A DNA stretch of 64,000 nt from Pseudomonas oryzicola. GTDB taxonomy: Bacteria > Pseudomonadota > Gammaproteobacteria > Pseudomonadales > Pseudomonadaceae. Location: contig NZ_JABWRZ020000001.1 of NCBI RefSeq assembly GCF_014269185.2, forward strand, positions 3,683,001 to 3,747,000, read 5' to 3'. Under the pieces are notes generated by a model. It searched no databases. It was not told the DNA's origin and saw only the letters and a program-made list of their open reading frames with translations. Shown one piece after another: positions 30,614-38,790 of this stretch (positions within the stretch are counted from its first letter, which is position 1; every line of letters starts with the position of its first letter). A program made the position numbers and the translations under genes.

Positions 30614-31510
30614 ATGCTCCCACGCTTGAAGACTTCTTTGCGCTGCCGCTCCCGCGCTGCCCTGCTGCGCTGGGCAACGGTCGGGCTGTGCGTGGCCTCG
30701 CTGGTCGCCAACCTGATGCTGTACCTGGGCAACCAGGCGATCCCGGCCAGCCTGCTGCTGCTACAGCTGGCCGCCACGCTGGGCACCGCCGTGCAGCTGG
30801 GCCTGAGCGCAAGGTCGATCAGCCTGCGCCCGGCGGAACTGGCCGAGCGCATGCTCAAGGTCCAGGAAGACGAACGCCAGCACCTGGGCCGCGAACTGCA
30901 CGACGACATCGGCCAGTTGCTGACTGCCGCCAAGCTGCAGTTGCAGTGGCTGCAAAAGCGTATGCCTGAGGAGTTGCAGGGCCACTGCGACGCCCTGCGC
31001 AGTACGCTGGATGACACCTTGGGCAACGTGCGCAACGTGTCGGCCCTGCTCAACCCGCGACAACTGGCCAGCCTTGGCCTGGAAGCCAGCCTGCGTGCGC
31101 ACCTGGTGCGCACCCTGGCCAACAGCGGCGTGCACTGGAGCCTGGCGTGCAACCAGCGCCTGGGCGGCATTGACGAGGCGGTGACCATGGCGGTGTTCCG
31201 TATTACCCAGGAAGCCGTGACCAACATGCTGCGCCATGCCCAGGCACGCAACCTGGTCATCGGCCTGCAACGCACCCCCGAAGGGCTGGCCCTGTCGATC
31301 CGCGATGACGGCCGTGGCTTCGTGCCCGCGAGAAACCCGGCCGAAGCTGGCCAGCGCGGCCTGGCCGGCATGCTGGAGCGGGTCACCGCACTGCAAGGCA
31401 GCCTCGACATCACCAGCCAGCCCGGCCAGGGCACGCACATCGAAGCGGTGTTCCCATGGCCACCGCGTACTCAGCAACGCGCCAGGAATACTGCCGCCCA
31501 TGACCTGTAG
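30614..31510 (+). CDS. Membrane sensor histidine kinase, NarX/DegS type
   Basis: 298 residues from MLPRLKTSLRCRSRAALLRW (a GTG five codons upstream is an alternative; neither has a clear ribosome-binding site). Two transmembrane helices at about 18-37 and 43-66 enclose almost no periplasmic loop, so the signal is likely sensed in the membrane or cytoplasm. HisKA_3 dimerisation domain with H96 in ERQHLGRELHDDIGQLLT, then the ATPase domain (FRITQEAVTNMLRHAQA, DDGRGF, GQRGLAGMLERV). It overlaps the downstream response regulator by 11 bp, which marks them as partners. Confidence 0.9.
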   Translation: MLPRLKTSLRCRSRAALLRWATVGLCVASLVANLMLYLGNQAIPASLLLLQLAATLGTAVQLGLSARSISLRPAELAERMLKVQEDERQHLGRELHDDIGQLLTAAKLQLQWLQKRMPEELQGHCDALRSTLDDTLGNVRNVSALLNPRQLASLGLEASLRAHLVRTLANSGVHWSLACNQRLGGIDEAVTMAVFRITQEAVTNMLRHAQARNLVIGLQRTPEGLALSIRDDGRGFVPARNPAEAGQRGLAGMLERVTALQGSLDITSQPGQGTHIEAVFPWPPRTQQRARNTAAHDL

Positions 31511-32159
31511 ACTGCTGTTGGTAGACGACCATTCGCTGATCCGCGCCGGGGTGCGCGCCCTGGTCGGCGACATTCCCGGTTATGACGTGATTGGCGAAGC
31601 CGACGATGGCAGCCAATTGCTGGAACGGGTGCGCATGCTGGCGCCGGATATCGTCTTGCTGGACATCTCCATGCGTTCGACCAGTGGCCTGGATGCCCTT
31701 ACCCAACTACGCGCCAGCGGCAACAACTGCAAGGTGCTGATCCTGTCGATGCACACCGACCCGGACCTGATCATGCGTGCCCTGGAAAGCGGCGCCCACG
31801 GCTACCTGCTCAAAGACACCAGCGCCACCGAACTGGAGCAGGCCCTGGCTGCGCTGCGCAACGGCGAACGCTACCTCAGCCCGGCCATCGCCCACACGGT
31901 CATCAACCAGGCGTTGCAGCACACCAGGCAGGGCAAGCAAGCCACGGGCGAGCGGCACAGCCTCACCGCGCGGCAGCTGGAGATCCTGCGTCTGATCGTG
32001 CGTGGCAAATCGACCCGGGAGATCGCCACCGGCCTGGGCCTGTCGATCAAGACGGTGGAAACCCACCGTTCGCAAATCATGAAACGCCTGCAGATCCATG
32101 ACGTGGCCGGCCTGGTGCTGTTCGCCGTGCGCGAGAAAATCATCAGCCTGGACGACTGA
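31500..32159 (+). CDS. LuxR/NarL-family response regulator
   Basis: 219 residues from MTCRLLLVDDHSLIRAG. Receiver with D9/D10 and the phospho-acceptor D55 (IVLLDISMRS), K in GYLLKDTSA, and a C-terminal LuxR helix-turn-helix (SLTARQLEILRLIVRGKSTREIATGLGLSIKTVETHRSQIMKRL). Cognate of the kinase it overlaps. Its 3' end overlaps the convergent yegS gene by 17 bp, so no terminator separates them. Confidence 0.93.
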   Translation: MTCRLLLVDDHSLIRAGVRALVGDIPGYDVIGEADDGSQLLERVRMLAPDIVLLDISMRSTSGLDALTQLRASGNNCKVLILSMHTDPDLIMRALESGAHGYLLKDTSATELEQALAALRNGERYLSPAIAHTVINQALQHTRQGKQATGERHSLTARQLEILRLIVRGKSTREIATGLGLSIKTVETHRSQIMKRLQIHDVAGLVLFAVREKIISLDD

Positions 32160-33030
32160 GCAACGGCGACCCGACTGGCAGATGCAGACGCAGTGCCGCG
32201 GCCCTGGCCTGGAAGCGCAGCTTGTCGGCCTGCAACGGCTCACCATCGAGGTTGATATCCAGCCCTTGCGAGCACTTGATCTCGACCCAGGGCAACCTGG
32301 CCCGGACAAAAAGGCCATCTCCGGCCAACAGGTCACGCAAGGTCCCGACCACTTCCTGGGGAGCCGGCAAGATGGCAATGTCGAGCAAGCCGTCGTTGAC
32401 CACCGCCTCGGGGCACAGCACCTGCCCGCCCCCGGCCTGGCGGCCATTGCCGATGCCCAGCGCCAGCAAGTCCCCTTGCCAGTGAAAGCCTGGCCCCTGC
32501 AACGCCACCGAAGCTGCTTGCAGCTCGCTGAAGCGCGATAACCCGGTGAACAGGTAGGCAGCAGCGCCCAGCACTTTCTTCAGGTCTTCGGAGGTGTTGG
32601 CCGTCACCTGGCTGCCAAAACCGCCAGTGGCCATGTTGAGGAACAACTGTTCGCCGGCCTGCCCCAGGTCTATCGGCTGGGCAGGAACATTCAGCAAGGC
32701 CAGCGCCGTGGCAGTCTCCAGGGGGATACCGGCGGCCTTGGCAAAGTCGTTGGCCGTGCCCAGCGGCAGCAACGCCAGGCTGGCCTCGGTACCCGCCAAC
32801 CCCATGGCCTCGGCAACATCGCGCAGCGTGCCGTCCCCGCCCCCTGCGACGATATGGCTGTAGCCGGCGGCCAGCGCCTCGGTGACCAGGCGCTGGGCGT
32901 CACCGGCCTCCCAGGTAACCCGCACATCCAGCACCCAGCCGCTGTCGCGCAGGCCACGCACGGCGCTGCGCACCTCTTCGTTCATCGCCTGCTTGCCGTG
33001 CAGGATCAGCATTGCCTTGCGCACTTGCAT
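32143..33030 (-). CDS. yegS: Lipid kinase YegS
   Basis: 295 residues from MQVRKAMLILHGKQAMNEEV. Diacylglycerol/sphingosine-kinase-like fold with the nucleotide-binding GGGDGTLRDVAEA, PLGTANDFAKAAGIP and the C-terminal DGLLDIAILP and INLDGEPLQADKLRF motifs. YegS phosphorylates lipids such as phosphatidylglycerol in vitro. The ATG at 33030 is supported by GGAGGGGG; an ATG 34 codons upstream is not. Confidence 0.92.
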   Translation of the reverse strand: MQVRKAMLILHGKQAMNEEVRSAVRGLRDSGWVLDVRVTWEAGDAQRLVTEALAAGYSHIVAGGGDGTLRDVAEAMGLAGTEASLALLPLGTANDFAKAAGIPLETATALALLNVPAQPIDLGQAGEQLFLNMATGGFGSQVTANTSEDLKKVLGAAAYLFTGLSRFSELQAASVALQGPGFHWQGDLLALGIGNGRQAGGGQVLCPEAVVNDGLLDIAILPAPQEVVGTLRDLLAGDGLFVRARLPWVEIKCSQGLDINLDGEPLQADKLRFQARAAALRLHLPVGSPLLSRPG

Positions 33031-33342
33031 GTGCCCCCTCCAGGAATGGATCAACCCAGATCTCGACCCTCGGCAACCCCTAATCGTTGCATGCCGCCGC
33101 GCAATTGATCGGCTCAACCGGTGTTTTTTCACAGCATCGCACAGGCCCGGCTATGCTTGGCTGATGCATTGACAAGTTTTTGACCCAGGCAAGGAGTGTT
33201 TCCAGGCCTGTCAGCCTATTGACGCCTGTTTACCCGGGGCCTGTCTCATCTTTGGCCAAGGACGCGCCCCACCGGCAATGGTGTGCACGCCTGCCGACGT
33301 GCATGCCTTGCCATCCGTGACCTTCAGCGAGGACTCCGGGTC
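33031..33342. other. Divergent intergenic space, about 310 bp, no supported feature
   Basis: It must hold the promoters of yegS and the glycosyltransferase gene. TTGACA occurs near 33170, but I see no convincing matching -10, operator or RNA gene. Confidence 0.45.
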
Positions 33343-34590
33343 ATGCGCATTCTCTGGACTCTGCCTTACCTGCCCTGGCCGACCACCAGCGGCAGCAAGA
33401 CCCGACAATACCATCTGCTGCGCGCACTGGCCCAGCGCGGCCATCGGATCACCCTGCTGGTGCAATCGAAAATCCCCCTTGACGATACGGCCCGCCAGGC
33501 CCTGGAGCCGTTGCTCGAACGCCTGATCGTACTGCCCCGCCGGCCTTTGCACAGCCCGCTCAACCTGCTGGCCTCGCCGATCCTCGAGTACCCCATGCGG
33601 GCAATCATCAATGGCCTGGCACCCTGCCTGCGGCACCGCTTCGAGCAACTGCTGGACGAGCCCTGGGACGTGATCCAGATCGAGCACAGCTACAGCTTCC
33701 AGCCGTTCGAAAAGGCCCTGCAGACACGCGGACTGCCCTACATGCTCAGCGAACACTCCCTGGAGTCGCTGACGGGCGGCGCCAACCACGACCGGCTACC
33801 GCTGTGGCTACGCCCGTTCAATGCCTTCGACCGGTGGCGCTACCGGCGCTGGGAACAACGCGTATTGCGCCAGCCCACCGAACTGGTGGCGGTCAGCAAC
33901 CACGATGCCGAGCTGATTGCGCAGATCAGCGGGCGCCCGGTAAACGTGGTGGTAAATGGTGTGGATTGCGACTTCTACCAGTACGTGGAACCGGCGCTGC
34001 ATAGCCAACGCCTGCTGTTCGTTGGCAACTTCGAGTACGGCGCCAACCTGGAGGCGATCGAATGGGCGCTGGAAGACATCTTGCCGCAAGTGTGGATGAG
34101 CAATCCGGCGGTGCGCCTGGCCATCGCCGGGCATGCGATGCCGGCCAGCTGGAAGCTGCACTGGAACGACCCGCGCATCGAATGGCTCGGCTATTGCCCT
34201 GACCTGCGTGAGCTGCAGCGGCGCTCGGCACTGTTCTTTGCGCCGCTACGTTATGCCGGTGGCTCCAAAGTGAAGATCCTCGAAGCGATGGCCGCCGGCT
34301 TGCCGGTCATCACCACTGGCAAAGGCGTTTCCGGCCTGGCCGCGAACAACGGCGAGCATTACCTGGGCAGTGACGAAGGCGACCAGCTGGCCCTGTTGAT
34401 CACACAGTTGCTCAACCAGCCCTGGCGCATGAGCCAGCTGGGCGATGCCGGGCGCCAGTTCGCCCGCCAGCGCCACGACTGGCGCGTGGCCGCCCAGCAG
34501 TTGGAGAATGTGCACATGCGCCTGGCCCAGGCGACAGCGGCCGAGGCCGCGCCGCTGGCCAGCGCCTGGCTGGGGCGATCAGCCAAGTAG
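33343..34590 (+). CDS. GT4-family glycosyltransferase
   Basis: 415 residues from MRILWTLPYLPWPTTSGSKTR, chosen over an upstream ATG because GGACTCCGGG precedes it and the family begins with this first beta-strand. GT-B fold with the C-terminal nucleotide-sugar site: RLLFVGNFEYGANLEAIEWAL, IEWLGYCPDLRELQRRSALFFAPLRYAGGSKVKILEAMAAGLPVITTGKG (the E-x7-E type motif). It stands alone with no other polysaccharide gene, so acceptor and donor are unknown. Its end overlaps moeA by 12 bp on the opposite strand. Confidence 0.9.
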   Translation: MRILWTLPYLPWPTTSGSKTRQYHLLRALAQRGHRITLLVQSKIPLDDTARQALEPLLERLIVLPRRPLHSPLNLLASPILEYPMRAIINGLAPCLRHRFEQLLDEPWDVIQIEHSYSFQPFEKALQTRGLPYMLSEHSLESLTGGANHDRLPLWLRPFNAFDRWRYRRWEQRVLRQPTELVAVSNHDAELIAQISGRPVNVVVNGVDCDFYQYVEPALHSQRLLFVGNFEYGANLEAIEWALEDILPQVWMSNPAVRLAIAGHAMPASWKLHWNDPRIEWLGYCPDLRELQRRSALFFAPLRYAGGSKVKILEAMAAGLPVITTGKGVSGLAANNGEHYLGSDEGDQLALLITQLLNQPWRMSQLGDAGRQFARQRHDWRVAAQQLENVHMRLAQATAAEAAPLASAWLGRSAK

Positions 34591-35805
34591 CTCGCTGAAC
34601 GGGATGAACGGCACGCGGTCACCCTGCTTCGGCGTGCTGCCTTCGCGCACCTCCACCAACCCTTCGGCCCAGGCCGCACTGCGCAGCACGCCGGAGCTCT
34701 GGTTCTTGTAGATGCGCACCTGGCCCTGCTCGATGCGGGCGCGCAGGTATTCGCGACGGGTGCCGGGCTTGGGCCAGTCAAAGCCTGCTGGCATGTCGAA
34801 ACGTAACGGCGTGACGTCGGTCACACCCTGGCGCCGCAACAGATAGGGTCGGGTCAGCAGGCCAAACGTGACCAGGGTCGACGCCGGGTTGCCTGGCAGT
34901 CCGATCACCGGCACACCCTGGAAGTGGCCGAAGGTCAAGGGTTTGCCCGGTTTGATTGCCAGCTTCCACAAGGCCAGCTCGCCCGCTTCGCGCAGGGCGG
35001 CGCCGAGGTAGTCGGCTTCGCCCACCGAAACGCCCCCCGTGGACAGGATCAGGTCGACATCGACCAACTCGGCCAGGCAGGCGCGGGTTCGCGCCAGGTC
35101 ATCCGGCAAGATGCCTGCATCGACCACGTCGCAGCCCAGCCGCTGCAGCCAGCTGACCAGTAGCCGGCGGTTGCTGTTGTAGATCTGCCCCGGCCCCAGC
35201 GCCAGGCCGGGCTCGACCAGTTCGTCACCCGTGGACAGCACCGCCACCCGTACCTTGCGTACCACCTGCAGGCGGTCGTAGCCCAGGCTGGCAGCCAGGC
35301 CCAGCTCGATCGGCCCCAGCCGGGTACCGGCGCTCATCACCTGCTCGCCCTTGCGGGTTTCCTGGCCTTGGGGGCGAATGTTCTGGCCGGATGTCAACGG
35401 TTCGAGGAAGCGGACCCGGCCGTCTTCAGCCTCTGCGGTGTTTTCCTGCATCTCGACGCAGTCGGCACCTGCAGGCAGCGGCGCGCCGGTGAAGATACGT
35501 GCACAGGTGCCGGGTTGCAGCGGCTGCGGCGCATGGCCAGCGAAGATCCGCTGGCTGACCGGCAGCGGCTCGCCCTGCCAGTCGGCCAGGCGCAGGGCAT
35601 AACCGTCCATGGCGCTGTTCGGCCAGGGCGGCAGGTCGAGCGAGGCCACCAGATCGCTGGCCAGCACACGGCCCTCGGCCTCCGCCAGCGGCAAGCTCTC
35701 GGCGTCGCCGATCGGGGCCGCTTCGGCCAATGCCAGCAGTTGTGCCAGGGCCTGCTCCACCGGCATCAGCGGCCGGGCCTGGCGAACCTCAGCCACGGCT
35801 GTCAC
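34579..35805 (-). CDS. moeA: Molybdopterin molybdenumtransferase MoeA
   Basis: 408 residues. MoeA inserts molybdate into adenylylated molybdopterin. Visible motifs: PPWPNSAMDGYALR (family signature), RIFTGAPLPAGADCVEMQE, VLSTGDELVEPG, ILSTGGVSVGEADYL and VIGLPGNPASTLVTF. Its start overlaps the end of moaB by 17 bp, so the pair is co-translated. Pseudomonads often carry two moeA genes. Confidence 0.95.
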   Translation of the reverse strand: MTAVAEVRQARPLMPVEQALAQLLALAEAAPIGDAESLPLAEAEGRVLASDLVASLDLPPWPNSAMDGYALRLADWQGEPLPVSQRIFAGHAPQPLQPGTCARIFTGAPLPAGADCVEMQENTAEAEDGRVRFLEPLTSGQNIRPQGQETRKGEQVMSAGTRLGPIELGLAASLGYDRLQVVRKVRVAVLSTGDELVEPGLALGPGQIYNSNRRLLVSWLQRLGCDVVDAGILPDDLARTRACLAELVDVDLILSTGGVSVGEADYLGAALREAGELALWKLAIKPGKPLTFGHFQGVPVIGLPGNPASTLVTFGLLTRPYLLRRQGVTDVTPLRFDMPAGFDWPKPGTRREYLRARIEQGQVRIYKNQSSGVLRSAAWAEGLVEVREGSTPKQGDRVPFIPFSELLG

Positions 35806-36328
35806 AGGCTGCAGCCTGCTTCAGGTGCGCGACGAAGTTGCACGGGCGATGGCGGGCATCCAGCTGCTCCGCGAGGATACCGTCCCAGCCGGTGCGCACA
35901 GCATTGGTCGACCCCGGCAGGCAACAGACCAGGGTACCGTTGGCCAGCCCGGCGAGGGCACGCGACTGCACGGTGGAGGTGCCGATGTCGGCCACGGAAA
36001 TCTGCCGGAACAGCTCGCCAAAGCCTTCCACCTGTTTGTCCAGCAGGCAGGCCACGGCCTCTGGCGTGCTGTCACGCCCGGTGAAGCCGGTACCGCCGGT
36101 AATCAGCACCACTTGCACGTTGTCATCGGCAATCCAGGTGGCGACCTGCGCGCGGATCTTGTACAGGTCGTCTTTCAACAGCACACGCTCGGCCAAGCGG
36201 TGGCCGGCGGCATTCAGCCGGTCAACGAACAGCTGGCCGGATGTATCGGTGTCGAAGGTACGGGTGTCGCTGACCGTGAGCACGGCGATGTTCAGCGGCA
36301 CGAAGGGGGTATCTGCCTTGGCTTTCAT
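35789..36328 (-). CDS. moaB: Molybdenum cofactor biosynthesis protein MoaB
   Basis: 179 residues. MoaB/Mog fold, adenylyl transfer to molybdopterin: LNIAVLTVSDTRTFDTDTSG, VVLITGGTGFTGRDSTPEAV and the GTLVCCLPGSTNAVRTGWDGIL loop are the MPT-binding motifs. First gene of the moaB-moeA pair. Confidence 0.95.
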   Translation of the reverse strand: MKAKADTPFVPLNIAVLTVSDTRTFDTDTSGQLFVDRLNAAGHRLAERVLLKDDLYKIRAQVATWIADDNVQVVLITGGTGFTGRDSTPEAVACLLDKQVEGFGELFRQISVADIGTSTVQSRALAGLANGTLVCCLPGSTNAVRTGWDGILAEQLDARHRPCNFVAHLKQAAACDSRG

Positions 36329-36516
36329 GGAGGTCCGTCACAAGAAGATGGGATGGCCGCAGTTATAACACAGCGCACGCCCACCACAGCGTGACGCCCG
36401 TGGCTGTTGCTGTTGGTCAATGCCTTGGCTGAGCCGCTATGCTGCACTGTAGACGGAACTTGCGTGGACGCCCTGCGTCTTAATTTCATCTAGCACCATC
36501 GCACTGGAGAAACACG

Positions 36517-36738
36517 ATGATTCAACGGACCCTACCCGCCTTCCTGCTCGCCCTGGGCCTGGGCGCCCTGGCAGGCTGCGCATCGCCAACCGTCATTACC
36601 CTGAACGACGGCCGCGAAATCCAGGCCACCGACACACCAAAATACGATGAAGACTCAGGCTTCTACGAATTCGAGCAACTGGACGGCAAGCGCACGCGCC
36701 TGAACAAGGACCAGATTCGCACCGTGAAAGAGCTCTGA
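36517..36738 (+). CDS. YgdI/YgdR family lipoprotein
   Basis: 73 residues with lipobox LAGC after MIQRTLPAFLLALGLGALAG. The mature part SPTVITLNDGREIQATDTPKYDEDSGFYEFEQLDGKRTRLNKDQI is the SH3-like YgdI/YgdR domain, found in small outer-membrane lipoproteins of unknown role. ATG preceded by GGAG. Confidence 0.92.
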   Translation: MIQRTLPAFLLALGLGALAGCASPTVITLNDGREIQATDTPKYDEDSGFYEFEQLDGKRTRLNKDQIRTVKEL

Positions 36739-36750
36739 TTGCACCGCACT

Positions 36751-36794
36751 TTTTTGCAAACGCCCTTTTAACAACAAGGGGTTGCGTGCAAAAA
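36751..36794 (+). other. Imperfect hairpin after the YgdI/YgdR lipoprotein gene
   Basis: TTTTTGCA pairs with TGCAAAAA, then AAC with GTT, then CCCTT with AAGGG, with small bulges. It starts 13 bp after the stop codon and ends before the tRNA gene. There is no U tract after the stem on the plus strand, so termination is uncertain. Confidence 0.5.
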
Positions 36795-36819
36795 CAGGAT
36801 GCAGTAGGATTTCCTTCAT

Positions 36820-36896
36820 CGGAGTGTAGCGCAGCCAGGTAGCGCGTCTCGTTCGGGACGAGAAGGCCGCAGGTTCGAATCCTGTCTCTCCGACCA
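36820..36896 (+). tRNA. tRNA-Pro, anticodon CGG
   Basis: 77 nt including an encoded CCA. D-arm GCGC/GCGC, anticodon stem TCTCG/CGAGA with loop TTCGGGA (anticodon CGG at 36853-36855), T-arm with GGTTCGAATCC and acceptor CGGAGTG opposing CTCTCCG (one T-T mismatch). Reads proline codon CCG. It lies alone between a lipoprotein gene and a chemoreceptor gene and is followed by a strong terminator. Confidence 0.95.
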
Positions 36897-36906
36897 AATC
36901 CTGATC

Positions 36907-36934
36907 AAAAAGCCCGCCATTGTGCGGGCTTTTT
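36907..36934 (+). terminator. Terminator of tRNA-Pro
   Basis: Stem GCCCGC/GCGGGC extended by AAAAA/TTTTT around a 6-nt loop, with a U run directly after the stem; ten bases after the tRNA CCA. Confidence 0.93.
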
Positions 36935-37004
36935 GTTGCGTCCGATTGTTGCGTCCGAGAAGTGGTCCCCGCTTCTGCAGGGACCGCATCAAGGCTGGAG
37001 CGCC

Positions 37005-38621
37005 TCAGGCAGTGAGGCGTGAGGTGACTTCGCCCAGTTGCCCCGACAACCCATGCAGGCGCTGCCCGGCCTGTTCGGTGTGCTGCACCGCTTCCTGGTT
37101 GGCCGTGGCAATGCGGGTGATCTCGATCAGGTTGCGCGAGATGTCTTCGGCCACGCTGGTCTGCTCCTCGGCCGCCGTGGCGATCTGCCGGTTCATGTCG
37201 CGGATGGCCTCCACTGCCAGGGTGATGCGCTGCAGCATCTGCCCTGCCTGCTGCACCTGTTCGGCACCCTCCTCGCTGCGCTGCTGGCCGCTTTCGATGG
37301 CCTTGACCGCTTCCACTGCCCCGGACTGCACCGCTTCGATTATCTGGTTAATCTCGGCTATCGACGCCGCTGTGCGCTGGGCGAGGCTGCGCACCTCATC
37401 GGCGACCACGGCAAAGCCGCGGCCAGCCTCACCGGCTCGGGCCGCCTCGATGGCCGCGTTGAGCGCCAGCAGGTTGGTCTGTTCGGCTATGCCACGGATT
37501 ACTTCGAGGACTTTGCCAATGCGCGTGCTGTCATGCTCCAGGTCGCGAATCACTGCCGCCGTGCCGGCAATCTCGCGGTTGACCACGCCGATGATGTCGA
37601 TGGTCTGCTGCATCACCTGCTCGCCCGCCTGGGCACTGTGGTCGGCATCGTCCGCGGCGCGGGCCGCCTCAGCGGCGTGGCGTGCGACTTCCTGGGCAGT
37701 GGCAGACATCTCGTGCATGGCCGTGGCCACCTGGTCAGTGCGCTGGAACTGGTCGTGGGTGCCACGGGCCATGTCGCCAGCGATGTTGCGCAGCTGGCCG
37801 CTGGCACCCTCCAGCTCCTGCGCGTTGTCCTTCAGGCGGCCGACGGTATCGGCGAGGAAATCGCGCAAGGTGTTGGCCGCCCGCGCCAGGCGCCCCAGTT
37901 CATCCTCGCGGCGGCTGTCAACCCGCGCCGCAAAGCGGCCCTGGCTGAGCTGTGCGACATAGTCGATCAATTGGCGAATCGGCTCGATCAGGCTGCGGTT
38001 GACCAGCCACAGGCTGAACAGCCCCACCAGTACCGCCGAGGCGAGCATCACCGACAGGCCCAGCCACACCGTGCGTTCGGCGCCTGCACTGAGGCTGGCG
38101 GCGCGTTGGCGGGCATCGGTCCGCAGTTGCTCGACCAGCGCGCTCATCTGCTCGCTGGCGGCTCGGTCCACGCCCTTGACCGCCTGGTCGCCGGCAACCG
38201 GGTCGCCACCCGCCGCCAGGAATGCCTGGCGGCCCTGCGCATAGGCCTGGCCAAGCTGTCGGTGGCTGTCGCGCAGTTGCTGCAGCGGAGCCCTGAGCTG
38301 GGCGTCGCTGCTCTCGATCAATTGCCCGAGCAGTTGCTGCACCTGCTGCTCACGGGCCTGGAACTGCTGCCAGTACTTGTCCATGTCTGCAGGCTGGCGC
38401 CCGCGCAACAGCACGTTCTTCCACTCCTGCACCTGGATCTTGAACTGCAGGTTGGCTTCGTCGAGCAATTGCGATGCCCGCAGCGGTCCATCGACCAGCT
38501 CGGCATAGCCGCGCACGCTGGACGAGAGGAACTGGAAGCACACCAGGGCGATCAGCAGCATGGCCAACAGGCTGCCACCGAACAGCGAGAGAATTTGCAC
38601 TCTGAGTGATTTACGCCACAT
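37005..38621 (-). CDS. Methyl-accepting chemotaxis protein
   Basis: 538 residues. Transmembrane helices at about 10-32 and 190-210 flank a helical periplasmic ligand domain of about 155 residues of the four-helix-bundle class (ADMDKYWQQFQAREQQVQQLLGQLIESS). A HAMP domain (LIEPIRQLIDYVAQLSQGRFAARVD) precedes the signalling hairpin with [35 protein letters not shown]. It ends in ...EVTSRLTA with no GWEEF-type CheR/CheB tether. The ligand cannot be told from sequence. I found no FliA-type promoter in the roughly 170 bp upstream. Confidence 0.95.
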   Translation of the reverse strand: MWRKSLRVQILSLFGGSLLAMLLIALVCFQFLSSSVRGYAELVDGPLRASQLLDEANLQFKIQVQEWKNVLLRGRQPADMDKYWQQFQAREQQVQQLLGQLIESSDAQLRAPLQQLRDSHRQLGQAYAQGRQAFLAAGGDPVAGDQAVKGVDRAASEQMSALVEQLRTDARQRAASLSAGAERTVWLGLSVMLASAVLVGLFSLWLVNRSLIEPIRQLIDYVAQLSQGRFAARVDSRREDELGRLARAANTLRDFLADTVGRLKDNAQELEGASGQLRNIAGDMARGTHDQFQRTDQVATAMHEMSATAQEVARHAAEAARAADDADHSAQAGEQVMQQTIDIIGVVNREIAGTAAVIRDLEHDSTRIGKVLEVIRGIAEQTNLLALNAAIEAARAGEAGRGFAVVADEVRSLAQRTAASIAEINQIIEAVQSGAVEAVKAIESGQQRSEEGAEQVQQAGQMLQRITLAVEAIRDMNRQIATAAEEQTSVAEDISRNLIEITRIATANQEAVQHTEQAGQRLHGLSGQLGEVTSRLTA

Positions 38622-38685
38622 CTTGGATCTCGGAAAGCAGGGGGAAGGCTGGGGCCGACGACGCAGCCCAGGTTACTGGCAGGCC

Positions 38686-38718
38686 AAAAAAATGGCTGCC
38701 ATCAAGCAATGGCAGCCA
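38686..38718 (-). terminator. Terminator of the MsbA-like ABC gene
   Basis: Perfect 10-bp stem TGGCTGCCAT/ATGGCAGCCA with a 6-nt loop and seven U on the minus strand, about 70 bp after the ABC gene's stop. Confidence 0.9.
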
Positions 38719-38790
38719 GGTCAAGCACGCAACAGTTGGGGCAGATACTCTCAGGCAAATACTACAGAAATGTTACAAAGCCACGACAAG

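Noticed and set aside
38622..38790. FliA promoter for the MCP gene
   Set aside because: No GCCGAT-type -10 with a matching -35 was found on the minus strand.
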